Shown here piece by piece: positions 33,148-45,050 of a stretch of 64,000 nucleotides of DNA. Location: positions 35,845,609 to 35,909,608 of the forward strand of contig CM075760.1 in the NCBI GenBank assembly GCA_037974335.1. The letters are read 5' to 3'. How positions within the stretch are numbered: position 1 is the first letter of the stretch; the number at the start of each line of letters is the position of its first letter. Below the pieces are notes generated by a model that did not search any database, was not told where the DNA came from, and saw only the letters and a program-made list of their open reading frames with translations. The translations under genes and the position numbers were made by a program. This stretch comes from Prionace glauca (Eukaryota > Chordata > Chondrichthyes > Carcharhiniformes > Carcharhinidae).

Positions 33148-33372
33148 GGGTCACTGTCTGTACAGAGTCTGCACGTTCTCCCCGTGTCTATACGGGTTTC
33201 TTCCGGGTGTTCCACTTTCCTCCCATAGTCCAAAAGACGCCCTGGTTAGGGTGCATTGGGCCGTGCTAAATTCTCCCTCAGTGTAACCCGAACAGATGCT
33301 GGAATGTGGCGACTCGGGAATTTTCACAGTAACTTCATTGCAGTGTTAACACAAAGTTATTTGTGACGAATG
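33148..33372 (+). repeat. SINE family B
   Basis: The body TGCACGTTCTCCCCGTGTCT and TTTCCTCCCATAGTCCAAAA is followed by the tail TTTTCACAGTAACTTCATTG and CAGTGTTAA. It abuts the LINE at its 5' side. Confidence 0.85.
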
Positions 33373-33384
33373 AACACATTTAAC

Positions 33385-34420
33385 ATTTGGGACCCTGCGG
33401 TACCCCACTGTTAGCTGACCGTCACTCGGAAGAACACCTATTTATTTCCACTCTCTGTTTCTTATATGTCAATGAATTCTATACCGAGGCCAACATATCA
33501 CTCCCCATCTCCCCAATGAAAGGTAGCTTTCATTGGGCTACCAATATTTTATGAAGAGCCTTCTGAAAGTGCAAATACACCACGTAAACTGGTTGCATCC
33601 CTCCCCCTCCCTACCCGAAAGAACCCCCCCCCCCCTCCCTTCCCCACCTATGATTTACACTCTTAAAAAATGCAAGTTGGTTTGTTAAGATAAACATGTC
33701 TTTCTCAAGCCCATACTGGTTTCATCAAACTCCGTCCATGCTTTCCAAATATTTTCCTATCATGGATTTGATAACAATCTCTAACTGATGCTGAAATCAG
33801 TCTGTAATTTATCAGTTTTATTCTCTCTTTCTCTGTATATATCGGGGTTACATTACCTGTAGGAACTGTTTCGGCCTGTATAGAATTTTAGAAGATGGGC
33901 AGCAATGTATCTAACATTTCTTGGCCTATTTCCTTCCATATTCTGGGATTACCAGGCCCGAATGACCAACCAGAATTTCACCCTATTATTTTCCCCAGAA
34001 TGCTTTTACTAATACTGGTTTCCCTCAATACCGTCTTACAACTACCCCCTTGGTTCCCGAACATTTCTGGGATGATACTTGTGTGAAGGTAATGTCAGAC
34101 TTAGTGTTCTATTCATTCAATATTTCTTTATTCCCCAATATACATTCCCTGGATTCGGGCTCTAAGGGATTTACATTTAACTTAACCAATCCTTCTCTCT
34201 TCAGATATTGATATAAACGGTTATAATTAATTTTTATGTTCCCTGCAATTTTACTTCCATTTTCTATTTCCCCCTCGATTATTTGGACTTTTTTTTGTTG
34301 AATTTTAAAAATCTCTGAAAACTCAGGCTTGTTTCTTCTTCTGGTAATTTTATGTAGCTTTTAACTAAGAAGTAATATTTCCTCCCCTGAAAGACATCCG
34401 AGAAAAAGATGAGCTTTGAC
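33385..34420 (-). repeat. Decayed CR1-like LINE RT region
   Basis: The plus strand reads as the complement of an RT from CCCTGCGGTACCCCACTG (SGVPQG region) rightward to the pre-RT part near 34,400. A homopolymer C run occurs at 33,627-33,637. It is heavily mutated. Confidence 0.7.
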
Positions 34421-34424
34421 CATA

Positions 34425-34645
34425 TATGATTTTCACGGTAACTTCATTACAGTGTGAATGTAAACCCATTTGTGACGAAGAAATAAACTTCAAACCTTTA
34501 AATACACACGATGTCTTTATCAATAAACTGAGCTGAAATTCCTCAGCTGCCAGGGTGGAACTGGAACTCCTGTCCCAAGCTTCTGGAATAATAGCTTAAT
34601 AATGATATTGCTACACTACCCCCGAGACTGAAATATCATCACATT
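34425..34645 (-). repeat. SINE fragments
   Basis: A family-B-type tail (TTTTCACGGTAACTTCATTA) at about 34,430-34,480 is followed by a minus-strand family A head at about 34,530-34,630 (GGGTAGTGTAGCAATATCAT on the minus strand). Confidence 0.55.
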
Positions 34646-34869
34646 TATTAATGGAATAATTGAACATTCAGGACTGGGTCACAGGTTGGATCGTGAGGTA
34701 TCTTGTGCGAATTGAACACATTTCAGTTTGACTCAGAAATTATGTTGTTTCCATTCTTAACTGATCACAGTTTGTGTTTTGGCATGATGACTTTTAACTC
34801 AGTGCGCCTAAATTCTGAGATCAATGTCCAATATTACACTATACATTTATAACACGAATACATTCCAAA

Positions 34870-36590
34870 TGAATTTATGCTACATTCGGTTATTTCTCCC
34901 GTTATGTACACTGAGCCATCTCTCTTTTTATGCTACATTAGTTCCTCTCTATTCGTACTCAAGTAGATCACTGATCTGATCCTATTACATCTGATCCCAT
35001 CTCTGTTTATATTACACAGGATTTGCATATTTACATCCATCTCTGTTAATTCAACATATGACCATGTATATTTTGCCTGGCATTTAACTGTCAGAAGGAA
35101 GTCTTCTCCTGGCCTTGAATCTTATTCTGACAGAATGACAGTGATTCATGGGAATCCATGTAAAAGTTCCATCAATTCATGAAATGACAAGGGGGGACAG
35201 GTGAGGTAGAGAAGGTCATATCGGGCTTGACGTTAATCGTGTATAAGCTGCACTATCAGAACAACTGAACACTTGGTTTGGTTCCCTCAGAACTGAACAG
35301 TTTATGGGAGATTTAGTACAGACGCTCAAAGTGATGAATGGGAATGTTTTACTCATTAGAAAGAGACTGTAAGCCACTGGCAAGAGGGCAGTGTACAGAA
35401 AATTGATTGCAACACACTAGGATATGTCTCTTTATGCACTGAATGTGACTCAAATGATTCATTATTCCAACAGATCTTATATTTGTTTACATTGCATAAA
35501 ATGCCGCTTTATTTATTACTCCTATTTGTGTTGTACCAGAGCCAGTCTTTAATTATATGACAGTAGGCCTTGTCTGTTTTTACACTACATTCGGTTATTT
35601 CTCTCGTTATGCCACTCTCGGCCATTTCTCTATTTATGCTGCATTAGATCCTTTCAATTAATTCGACAGGAGACCACGGATCTGTTCATATTTCATCAGA
35701 TCTCATCTCTTTTTTATGTTACAGGGGATTTGTCTCTTTGAATGACGCCAACATCTCTCTCTGTTCATCTAACATACGACCTTGAACATGTTGCCTGCCG
35801 AGATATTATCAATTCCGATATAATATGGGTGTGCCTGTCTGACACTAATCATTCTTGATTGGAGCAGTAATTTTAATTTTTACTAATTTCGATAAGTAGC
35901 TGCGAGAAATATCTAATTGCTCTGTTATTGTGTGAGTAATATTCCGTTTGAACAATTTCTCAGTGATTCACTGGTATTCGGGGACAGGTCAATATCTGAA
36001 TAATCGTACAGTGCTCATTACAATATCTTCAAACAACCACCGTTGTGATAAATTTTATTAGTTGAATATTGCACTGCACTGTGTCAATTTGACACAGACT
36101 TTCGAGATAAAGATTGACCTGTCTTATTTATAGGGCTCAACAGATACACTGACAGAGTGAGACAGAACTCTGTAGTCGCAATATCGCCAGATGGCCTCCC
36201 ACAGGCTAAATATCTATCCACTCATTAATTACTCATCTGTTTCAGAGATAAATAAAACGAAATCGCTGCAGAACGAGTGTTGACAGTTAGGTTATGTTTG
36301 AATATATATATATGTATATTCTGTAATTTGTATTGTTACCTTCGAAACAATTTTTCACTTTCGGATGTCTTCATCTGCCTATGCCTAAGCTTTGTAATTC
36401 CCTCCCTAAATCTCCTTATTTCACTTTCCTCGTCTAAGTCAATCCATAAAACTGTCCCTGTATTGGCCATCCTTTCAGTCACCTGTTCAAATATCTCGTT
36501 GGTCAAAAGCAAGATGCTGTGGGTGCCCGAGATCCGAACAGAAAATGCTAGAAACACTCAATGGTTCATTCTTCATCAGTGGAATGGTTT
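34870..36590. repeat. Diverged duplicated spacer
   Basis: CTACATTCGGTTATTTCTC occurs at 34,881 and 35,585 and begins two matching stretches of about 210 bp. The stretch near 35,440-35,530 recurs near 36,715-36,830 (TCTTATATTTGTTTACATT versus CCTTATATTTGTTTATATT). Units with TCTCTGTTTATATTACAC resemble the inverse of the 18.3-kb satellite. Confidence 0.65.
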
Positions 36591-36592
36591 AC

Positions 36593-36595
36593 GGC

Positions 36596-36626
<31 letters not shown>

Positions 36627-36682
36627 CTCTCTCTCTCCCCTCCGCCTCTGCCCCTGCCTCTCTCTCTCTCTCTCTCTCTCTC
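36593..36682 (+). repeat. CT microsatellite
   Basis: A (CT)n tract broken by short CC/TG interruptions. Confidence 0.95.
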
Positions 36683-37254
36683 GCACATACATTTGTTGTA
36701 GACATGTACAGCAAGACACTGGGCCTTGTGTCTTTATTTACTGCATGCGACTCATTTGAATCATCATTGCAATAGACCTTATATTTGTTTATATTACATG
36801 ACACACCATTCCATTTATTATTGTATGATGACAAGCCGTGATAATTGCTACAAATCATCATTTCTGAGTTTTTGTTCAGCTAAGAGGCCATTTCTGTTAC
36901 ATTGGGCTCCATCTCAGATATGATTGTGTCAGGCTCTGTGTCATGCACTACTGAACACATCCGTGCCTTACTTTGTATTATATTAGACACTAATAATAAA
37001 GCCAACACTGTCTCAGTAACTGGTTTTCTATGAAATGCGTTTGACAGATGGAAAAAAAGGAGATGAAAAGACGGAAATTAGCTTTAAAAATGTAATGGGG
37101 TTCGAAGAATGTGTTTTGTCTTGTTAATAACTACTGGGTGTTGTTCATCATATTTAATTGCTCTCGCATTTCCTGGAATATTTTATTGAAAGTTTGGGAT
37201 GAAACTTGTAACATCATCTTGTTCAAAAGTGATTGAGGAACAGAATGAATGTAT

Positions 37255-37465
37255 GTCACATTGCACTGCAAATGGACACTAAAGGACAATTCAACATGGC
37301 CACTCCAACTAACCTGTACATCTTTGGACTGTAGGAAGAAAGCAGTAAACCTGGAGGAACTCCACGCACATACGGGGTGAATGTGTAAACACCACACAGT
37401 TACACAAGGCTTAAGTGGAACCTGTGTCCCTCACAGTGTGAGGTACCAGTGCTTACCACTATGTA
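37255..37465 (-). repeat. SINE family B, decayed
   Basis: The plus strand shows TCTTTGGACTGTAGGAAGAA, AACCTGGAGGAACTCCACGC and CACAGTGTGAGGTACCAGTG. The latter parts correspond to the SINE head in reverse. Confidence 0.75.
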
Positions 37466-37469
37466 AATA

Positions 37470-38639
37470 ATTGTTATTAATTTTAGCATGATATTGTAAT
37501 TTATTCAGTATTTATTGTACATTCTGTGTCTCAGTCAATAAATAAAGTTAATGAATGCCCCTGGACGCTCATGAATGTGATGTACAGCTGGTCATTCCGC
37601 TACCAAGGCAATGCATCTTTCAAATGATTCACTGCACTTCTCTCTTTCTCTGTCTCAGACTGAACCTAAATCAGATAACCTCTCTCCTCTCTCTCAGTCT
37701 CCATTAACTCACACAGGTTCCCAGGAGACGGATCTGACTCCGAGACTATTTCTTTCTTCTTCCTTAAGGCACCTTGTGACTGAAAAAATAAAGCACAAAA
37801 ATCTCAGCAGAGGTAAATTCATTGTAGGAACTTAACCATTTCACTCAATTAACCTCTCTCCTCTATTTCTCACACACAACACCCAGCACACTTAAACTTT
37901 CTATTTCGGAATGTCTCTGTGGATAAAAAATGTTGCTTTAATTTTCCCTCTTTTCCCTCAATGGTAACCCTCAGTCCATCTTCCCTTCAATTAATCTGTT
38001 TAAACCCCAAATATGGCCATTTTCTTGATTCATTAATATGGGAATGGGGGTGACTGTAATGCTGAGACCGGCAGCAATCTGTGTGACTGTTCTTGATGCT
38101 TTCAGAGTGAGCTCACCCTCACAGGCAGGAAGACTGTTCACGGTGATAACATCAAACTGGCCCCGGTTGTTTCATTCTCAGGTAACACAACTTCCTGTTT
38201 CTCTGCTGCCGGTTCCAAACCGCACATCTCCCTTCCGAGCAGAAAATAAATCCAGAGACCACAATCTGGTGAGAACATCTGTCAGTGCGGCTTATATCTG
38301 CCCACAGAGTCAGGGCAGAGTCAGACAGGTCACATTGTGGTGACATTTACAAATGAGTCTGGTGTGATCTGGTTAAAGTTTCCATTCCCGGACATAACTG
38401 GATGGTCAGTGGATCAATCACTGAACTCCCCCGGGATCTGTGAAGGGAGGGAATGATAGCTGTTATCTTTCATTGTTTGATCATTTTCTCTCCATCTGCT
38501 ATTTATTTTTGTTCCTCAGCTTTTATCTGTCAGCCCCCCTCCGGTTTGCTTTCTCCTAACTCTCCCGCTGTCTCTATCTCCTTGCCAGTCTTTTCAACAC
38601 ATTTATTAGTGTTCGTAATCATGAAGTTGTGATTGGGTT
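37470..38639. other. Unassigned spacer with clustered lymphoid-type motifs
   Basis: No gene was recognised. A compact stretch at about 38,170-38,230 has an ETS-type core (ACTTCCTGTTT) and a RUNX-type core (AACCGCA) within about 45 bp. This could be an enhancer, but short motifs are common by chance. Confidence 0.35.
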
Positions 38640-38860
38640 AATTAAAGAGAGAATCTTTCAACTGGGGGACGGTCAGCAACCAATGGGCACAAAGTTATTT
38701 TATTGAGCAGCGAGACAGAAAGATAAGTGTTTACTTTTACACCAGAGTTGTGATGAACTGGAATGAACAGCTTGGAAGGGTGATGGAATTAGATTTCACA
38801 GAAACTTTGGAAAATAAATTCGATATCTCCTTCATGGGATGAACTTTTGAAGGATTCTCG
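38640..38860 (+). repeat. Old LINE 3' piece
   Basis: The plus strand has GGAATGAACAGCTTGGAAGG and related phrases of a decayed RT tail. Only about 220 bp are present. Confidence 0.55.
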
Positions 38861-39004
38861 AGAATGGGAGCATTTTAAGGTTCATCTATATCAGTGTCCC
38901 AGCATCCTTTTTGTGTCTCTCCCTGTCCTTCATTAAAACGGAATTAAATGGAATATTTATACAACTGTCGTCTTGTGCTAATCTTATCTTTTGACAGAAC
39001 CTGT

Positions 39005-39212
39005 GTGTTGTGTGTGTGTGTCTGTGTGTGTTTGTGTGTGTCTGTGTGTGTTTGTGTGTTGTGTGTGTGTGTTTGTGTTTGTGATTGTGTGTGTGTGTGT
39101 GTTTGTGTGTGGGTGTTTGTGTGTCTGTGTGTGTTTGTGTGTATTGCGTGTGTGTGTCTGTCAGTGAGTGTTTTTGTGTGTGTGTGAGTGTGTGTGTGTT
39201 TTTGTGTGTGTG
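39005..39212 (+). repeat. GT microsatellite
   Basis: GTGTGTGTTT and GTGTGTCTGTGTGT repeats over about 200 bp. ORFs of Cys-Val or Thr-His repeats here are artefacts. Confidence 0.97.
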
Positions 39213-39565
39213 TAATTGCCAGGAACCATTCCGAAAGTCCATTCTATTTAAAAAACATCACTTTGAAACAGATTAGCATCGGATCGAACTTTTTTTTAGA
39301 AAAAACACAATAATCCTTAACATTTATTGCACTGTTTTTCTCCCTCCGATGAGGGTTTCATACTTAGTTGTTTCAGACCTCACGTGTGCTAATTCTGTCT
39401 GTAAATGTGAAACTGCTTGTAAAAATGAGAAGGAAGAGATTATTTTCTGTTCCTCCGACAGATTCGCCATCGGTACCTCAGATAACAGAAATGTATGGAG
39501 TCCGCCATGACTGTCCCACCTTGTGAATACAAGCCTCAGTCAGGTGGAGTCAGTCACTCCTGGAT

Positions 39566-40130
39566 CCAGTCATTCACATTGTAATGTTCTAATTCTCAGG
39601 TCCCAGTCTGACTCCGGGCCCAGCTGTCTCTGTTAGTGATACACTGGGGCCAGTCATTCACATTGTAATGTTCTAATTCTCAGGTCCCAGTCTGACTCTG
39701 GGCCCAGCTGTCTCTGTCAGTGATACACTGGGGCCAGTAATTCACATTGTAATGTTCTAATTCTCAGGTCCCAGTCTGACTCCGGGCCCAGCTGTCTCTG
39801 TCAGTGATACACTGGGGCCAGTCATTCACATTGTAATGTTCTAATTCTCAGGTCCCAGTCTGACTCCGGGCCCAGCTATCTCTGTCAGTGATACACTGGG
39901 GCCAGTCATTCACATTGTAATGTTCTAATTCTCAGGTCCCAGTCTGACTCCGGGCCCAGCTGTCTCTGTCAGTGATACACTGGGGCCAGTCATTCACATT
40001 GTAATGTTCTAATTCTCAGGTCCCAGTCTGACTCCGGGCCCAGCTGTCTCTGTCAGTGATACACTGGGGCCAGTCATTCACATTGTAATGTTCTAATTCT
40101 AATTCTAATTCTAATTCTAATTCTCAGGTT
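39566..40130 (+). repeat. 84-bp minisatellite, about 6.5 copies
   Basis: The unit start TTCACATTGTAATG falls at 39,573, 39,657, 39,741, 39,825, 39,909, 39,993 and 40,077, an exact 84-bp period. Copies differ at only a few bases (for example GTTAGTG versus GTCAGTG). The last copy runs into a hexanucleotide repeat (AATTCT)n. Confidence 0.97.
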
Positions 40131-40212
40131 CCAGTCTGAGAATTGAGTCCTATATCTGGAAGTTTAATGAGACACTGAGAAGGACAATTTTCATAATCTC
40201 CCCGTCATTCGA

Positions 40213-40905
40213 AACGTGATTTATCCATTTTCCAACAGGTCTCTGAAGACAGATAAGTCATCACCGGGAACAAAATAGTGAGGCTGCAATAATTTTATAT
40301 GCAAGAGCACACAACAGAAGGGTTGTCAGTAAATAATTACATATTAAACGTTCTTCAGTTGAAACACATAAACTGCTTGGTGTTTTCATGCACTCATGAA
40401 AGACAGAGTGGGCTGAAGGTTATCACTGGGAAAACTGAAGGGGAATTGCTAAAAGAGATCATTTCTCCAAAGGGGGTTATTAGAAAATAGAATACTTAAA
40501 ATAAGTAAGCACGCAAATGTTTATGGTATTTGTTAGACATAAAACCATAAAATTCCTACAGTTCAGAAGAAAGGCTATCTGGCCCACTGAGTCTGCATCC
40601 CATCCCAGGTCCTCCCCTCTGCCCTAACCCCATTAGTCCCACCCATTTACCATGGCTATTCCACATATTCTGAGGGAAAAGAACGGGCAATTTTGCATGG
40701 CGAATCCAACTAATACTATCTGTTGCAATATAATCGAGAGACTGGTTTCGTGCGGTAATATTGAGACAGGGCCGAATACACCAGATATCTTTACAGCACC
40801 TGTACTAATATAGATGCAGACTGGGCCCAGTTCAGTCATTACTGAGAGGGTGTATACAGGATCTAACACTCTCTAACCAGCGTGGTGTTTTCTCATATAA
40901 ACAGA
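40213..40905. repeat. Dispersed duplication, copy 1
   Basis: The copy is collinear with 46,970-47,640 over about 690 bp. Shared stretches include CGGGAACAAAATAGTGAGGC, GGCTGAAGGTTATCACTGGG, a minus-strand SINE-B piece (CCTACAGTTCAGAAGAAAGG) and GCACCTGTACTAATAT. Confidence 0.92.
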
Positions 40906-41359
40906 GACATGCCATTCTCAAACAACTGGGATTTTGCAGAGTACAGAATCAACTGAGATTATTGTCATATAATCAGAAATATGATTTCGTGTCATATAAA
41001 CTGGGTCACGTTTAGGATGGGCAAAGACTGAGTCTGTTACAGAAATAACTGAGACGATCTTCTGTATATTGTCGTGCCAAAAAGTGCCGTTTCACTGCCA
41101 TCTCCTGGACAAGCTTTGCTATTGCAGGAGTTGTGAAATGCTGATTTTAGTTGCTGTTTCTCATTCTTTCATGGGCTGAATGTCCAGCTGGTAAGGCCAG
41201 CGTATATTAGCAATCGCTAATACACTGAATTACTGGTTTTCTTGACCATCATAAAAGGCACGTAATAGCCAAGGACGTGTGCGTCTAGAGTCACCTCTGG
41301 GCTAAACTGGGAAATGATGGAAAGTTTTCTTTTCTGCAGCGCATTAGAGAATCTGATAT

Positions 41360-41838
41360 AAGAACATAAGAAATAGGAGCAGGAGTAGGCCATCTGGCCC
41401 TTCGAGCCTGCCCCGCCATTCAATAAGATCATGGCTGATCTGTCGTGGCTCAGCTCCACCTTCCCGCCCTCTCCCCATAACCCTTAATCCCCTCTCTTAT
41501 CAAAAACCCATCAACCCGCTTCTTAAAAAATATTTAGCCAGGCAGCCTCCACCACTTCAACGGGCAGAGAATTCCAGAGATTCACCACCCTTTGAGTGAA
41601 GAAGTTCCTCCTCAACTCTGTTCTAAACCGCCCCCCCCCCCTTTATCTTGAGGCTGTGCCCCCTAGTCCTACTGTCTTTTTTGAGCGGGAAGAGTCTCTC
41701 CACCTCTATCCTATCCATCCCATTCATCATATTATACGTCTCAATGAGATCTCCCCTCATTCTTCTAAACTCTAACGAGTACAAGCCTAGTTTATTCAGC
41801 CTCTCCTCATAGCTCAACCCCCTCAACTCCGGTATCAG
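41360..41838 (-). repeat. CR1-like LINE 3' end
   Basis: This is the same subfamily as 26,861-27,559, with high identity. It is truncated inside the region coding LIPELRGLSYEERLNKLG. A C homopolymer lies at 41,632-41,641. Confidence 0.92.
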
Positions 41839-42184
41839 AGTACATTTCCTACAAAAGGGAAGCACCAGTGTGTGAACATAAATCAACGTGTATCTCAATA
41901 ATGAAGGTAATGTTTTAACTTCTTCAGTCTCTTCAAATTTAAAATACAGCCACCTTTTTGGAACACAATGTATTTCAATCAGACATAACAGCAAGAAACA
42001 TTCTTAATCTCACTATCCGCTGACTTGAAAGATTCTCCTTAAAGATCTAAAATCAAGTCACATGCAACCCATCCAAAAATACCAGGATATATTTCAGGTC
42101 ATGGCCGCAATCACGGAAGTTACCTTTACATTCAAAATTGTAACTGCATTTTGAAGGCTGTTGTAGTTGGACTTGAATATTTAT

Positions 42185-43960
42185 CTTGAGAAATTGGCCT
42201 ACCCTCACAGAGATATTACCACTCTGCCACTGTCACCCTTTCAACATTGATAAAGTACTTACAGCAGAGAAGAAGGCCATTTTGAAGCGTCATGTGTGTG
42301 TTGGCCCTCGAAAGGAGCAATTCATCCAAGAACACTCTGTACCCCACAGTCTAGCATTTTGTTCATTTTCAGACAATTATCCAATCCCATTTTGAACCCA
42401 TTAATTGGCGCTGCCTGCACCACACTCTCAAACAGCACATTCCTGATCTGGATCACTCACTGTCTGACAATGTTTTTCCTGATGTCTCCATGTTTCTTCC
42501 ATCAATTTACTTCAACCCGCTCCCTCTGTGTCAAGATCCTTCTGCCATTGACCAGTTTCTCTCTATCTACTCTGTCAAGACCCCTCAGGATTTTGAATGC
42601 CTCGTTAAAGTCACATCAGCAACTTCCTGTCAAGGAAATTAGTCCGAACTTCTCCAAAATATTTTCGTCACTGAACTTTCTGATCTCTGGACTTATTCCC
42701 GTGTTTTCCTTTCCATCCAGCCTATTGACTTTACATTCTGCCTGAGTTCGGTGCCGAAAATTGGACCGAACTTTTCGGTTGACGATTTTCCAAGTGTTTT
42801 CTACAAATTAGCACAACTTCCTTGCTTCTGTATTCTTTTCCCCAATAGACAAAAACTATTCACTTTTTTTTTGTTTGCAGCTGTCTCAACCTGTCTTGCA
42901 TCATGAATGATTTATACACATGTTCACTCAAGTCCCTCTGCGTCTATATTCACTTTCATAGCGTTTTCATCATTTCCATTTTTCTCTTCACATTCTGTTG
43001 AACAAAACTGATCATGTAACTTTTCTCTGCAATAAATTAAATATGCAAATTACTCGTCCATTCAACCAATTAGTTCTTTTTGCCCTGTCACCATTTACCT
43101 TAAATCACCATCCTCTGCTTTCCAACCATTCCCCCAATGTGTCGATTATCTCCAAGCTGATTCCCCAATTTCCTTCAATTCATTGATATATGTATGACAA
43201 ACAGCAAAGGTCTCAGAACTGATCCCTGAATCACAACACAGCATTCAGAAACACACTTGCACAGCTACGCTCTGTTTTCTATGACCGAGCCAGTTCTCCA
43301 TCCACCTAGCCAGGTCACCTCTGGTCTCATTTTACTGCACCTTCTGTACCACTTTGCCATGAGGGACCTTGTCAGAGTGTTTACTGGTGTCCATGTAGAT
43401 AATATCCACTGCTCTGTCCTCATCAATCATCTTCGTCACTTCCTCGAAAAAACTCGATCACGTTATTGGCACACGATCTGGCCTTCAAAAAAAGTTACCT
43501 CTCACTAATACATCCACTTATTTCCAAGTGGGATTAAATCCTGTCTCGAAGAATTTTTTTCAATAATTTCCTGACCACTGACGTAAGGCTCACTGGCCTG
43601 TGCTGACCTGGATTATGGCTGCTATTCTTCCTAAACAAAAATAGGCTATTCTCCAATCCTCGTAATTCCACTATAGACAATGATGATACAAAGATTTCTC
43701 TCAAGGCCCTTCCTGGCCTCTCTCAGTATTCTGTGGTATATCACATCAGGCCCTGGGGACTTGTCTACCTTAACATTTCTCAAGAACCCCGACATCTCCT
43801 CCTTTTTGATTTCAACATGACTCAAACTATCTGCACATCCTTTCCCAGACTCATCATGCACTAAGTACTTCTCTTTAGTGAATACTGACGTGAAGTATTC
43901 AATACCTCGTCATTTCCCTGGATCCGCGCATAGAATCCCTCACCTGTCCTCGGGTGTTTC
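42185..43960 (-). repeat. Old CR1-like LINE, about 1.8 kb
   Basis: On the plus strand the complement of the 3' region occupies 42,185-42,760. The RT domain in reverse extends to about 43,960; the minus strand near 43,650-43,860 reads EEMSGFLRNVKVDKSPGPDV, the pre-RT/RT start. The plus-strand ORFs are antisense shadows. A copy of the 3' part is at 55,385-55,970. Confidence 0.8.
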
Positions 43961-44494
43961 TCACAGGTTTTTCATGTGATTTTTTAAATTTCCCAAACTG
44001 TCCAATCTCGTCACTGCTGATACTGTGAAACTTACGAGGTAAACACACAACAGATTCTCGTCACTTCAAACTATCTGCTTTCCACCTCAGCATTTTGCAG
44101 ATTTAAAAGCACCGTTCTTTAAAAGGTTTAGACTATTCTCATTGTACTGATTATTACCGACTTGCTGTGTATTTTATATATTGATAAAACCTGTACTTGT
44201 AATATAAACAGCAGATGGTAGACATTCTCTGCTGGTGTGGCAGCTTTGTGCGCACATACAATTCTAAACACTTCCATGCTTTCGCTGTTCTGAATTATAG
44301 CGATTATTGCGTTTGAAAACTTGGAAAATATTTTCAAATCACCTGACTCATTTCAAATTGTTTTTGTTAAATGTTACTGCAGTACATAATCTCACAGCCA
44401 TAGGACTTTTACAAACCCTTATGTCTTTAATGATATTATACAACTGCAGTTATAGAGAAATGGAGAAAAATTGGGGCAAGTGCTATTTTCTGAA

Positions 44495-44565
44495 TCTTTG
44501 TTAAACACCTTACTGATATCCATATAGACGACATCAACGGCTCGTTTCAATGCTGGGTCTGGTTC
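44495..44565 (-). repeat. LINE RT scrap
   Basis: TACTGATATCCATATAGACG and ACATCAACGGCTC match the complement of the RT DFSKAF region also seen at 29,450-29,480. Only about 70 bp remain. Confidence 0.6.
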
Positions 44566-45050
44566 GTCCTGCTCAGCCTCCTAAGTGAGTGAGTTTCTGC
44601 AGACGGAAGCTCGCCTCTTCCACCACCAGCACTGTGGCCTGAGTTCCCTTTACTGGGAGACAATGTGGTCGAGAGGCTAAACCCGCTGTGTCTGTTTCAG
44701 GCCCTGAGTTTCTCATTGGTGGAGATGGAGAGCAGGAGCTGGAGTGCCTGGAATTCTTTCTGAAGTTCGTGGTGTGCTGGGAATTGATTTCTTTTTCTTG
44801 CAATGGTTGGGGTTTTATGGCTTGTGATTGAAGCATTCCCATGGGAGGGTATCTCCCAAACAGAATTGATAGGAAACAGGCCCTGATAGGAACGTCCCTC
44901 ACAACCACGCGGATGCATTGCCATGATTCTTTACTAATAGCCTATCAACTGCCTTTAAGTGCCCCTCCCGGTTGATGGGAACTTTGGGCAAAGTGATCTT
45001 CCCATGAGAAATTCTGCTTGGGGGCTTCCTGTAGTTGAAGAAGAAATCTG
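44566..45050. other. Unassigned region 3' of the receptor gene
   Basis: A 111-codon ORF on the minus strand (44,573-44,908) is the only coding potential. It has no recognised domain, and the base composition is less AT-rich than its surroundings. It may hold the receptor 3' UTR or an unknown repeat. Confidence 0.35.

Noticed and set aside
38886-39276. ORFs of Cys-Val or Thr-His repeats
   Set aside because: They are translations of a GT microsatellite.
39566-40130. CRISPR-like array
   Set aside because: The 84-bp period is continuous tandem repeat with no unique spacers, in a vertebrate genome.
42296-42745. Plus-strand ORF of 149 codons, repeated at 55,497-55,973
   Set aside because: Both are antisense shadows of the same LINE 3' region.
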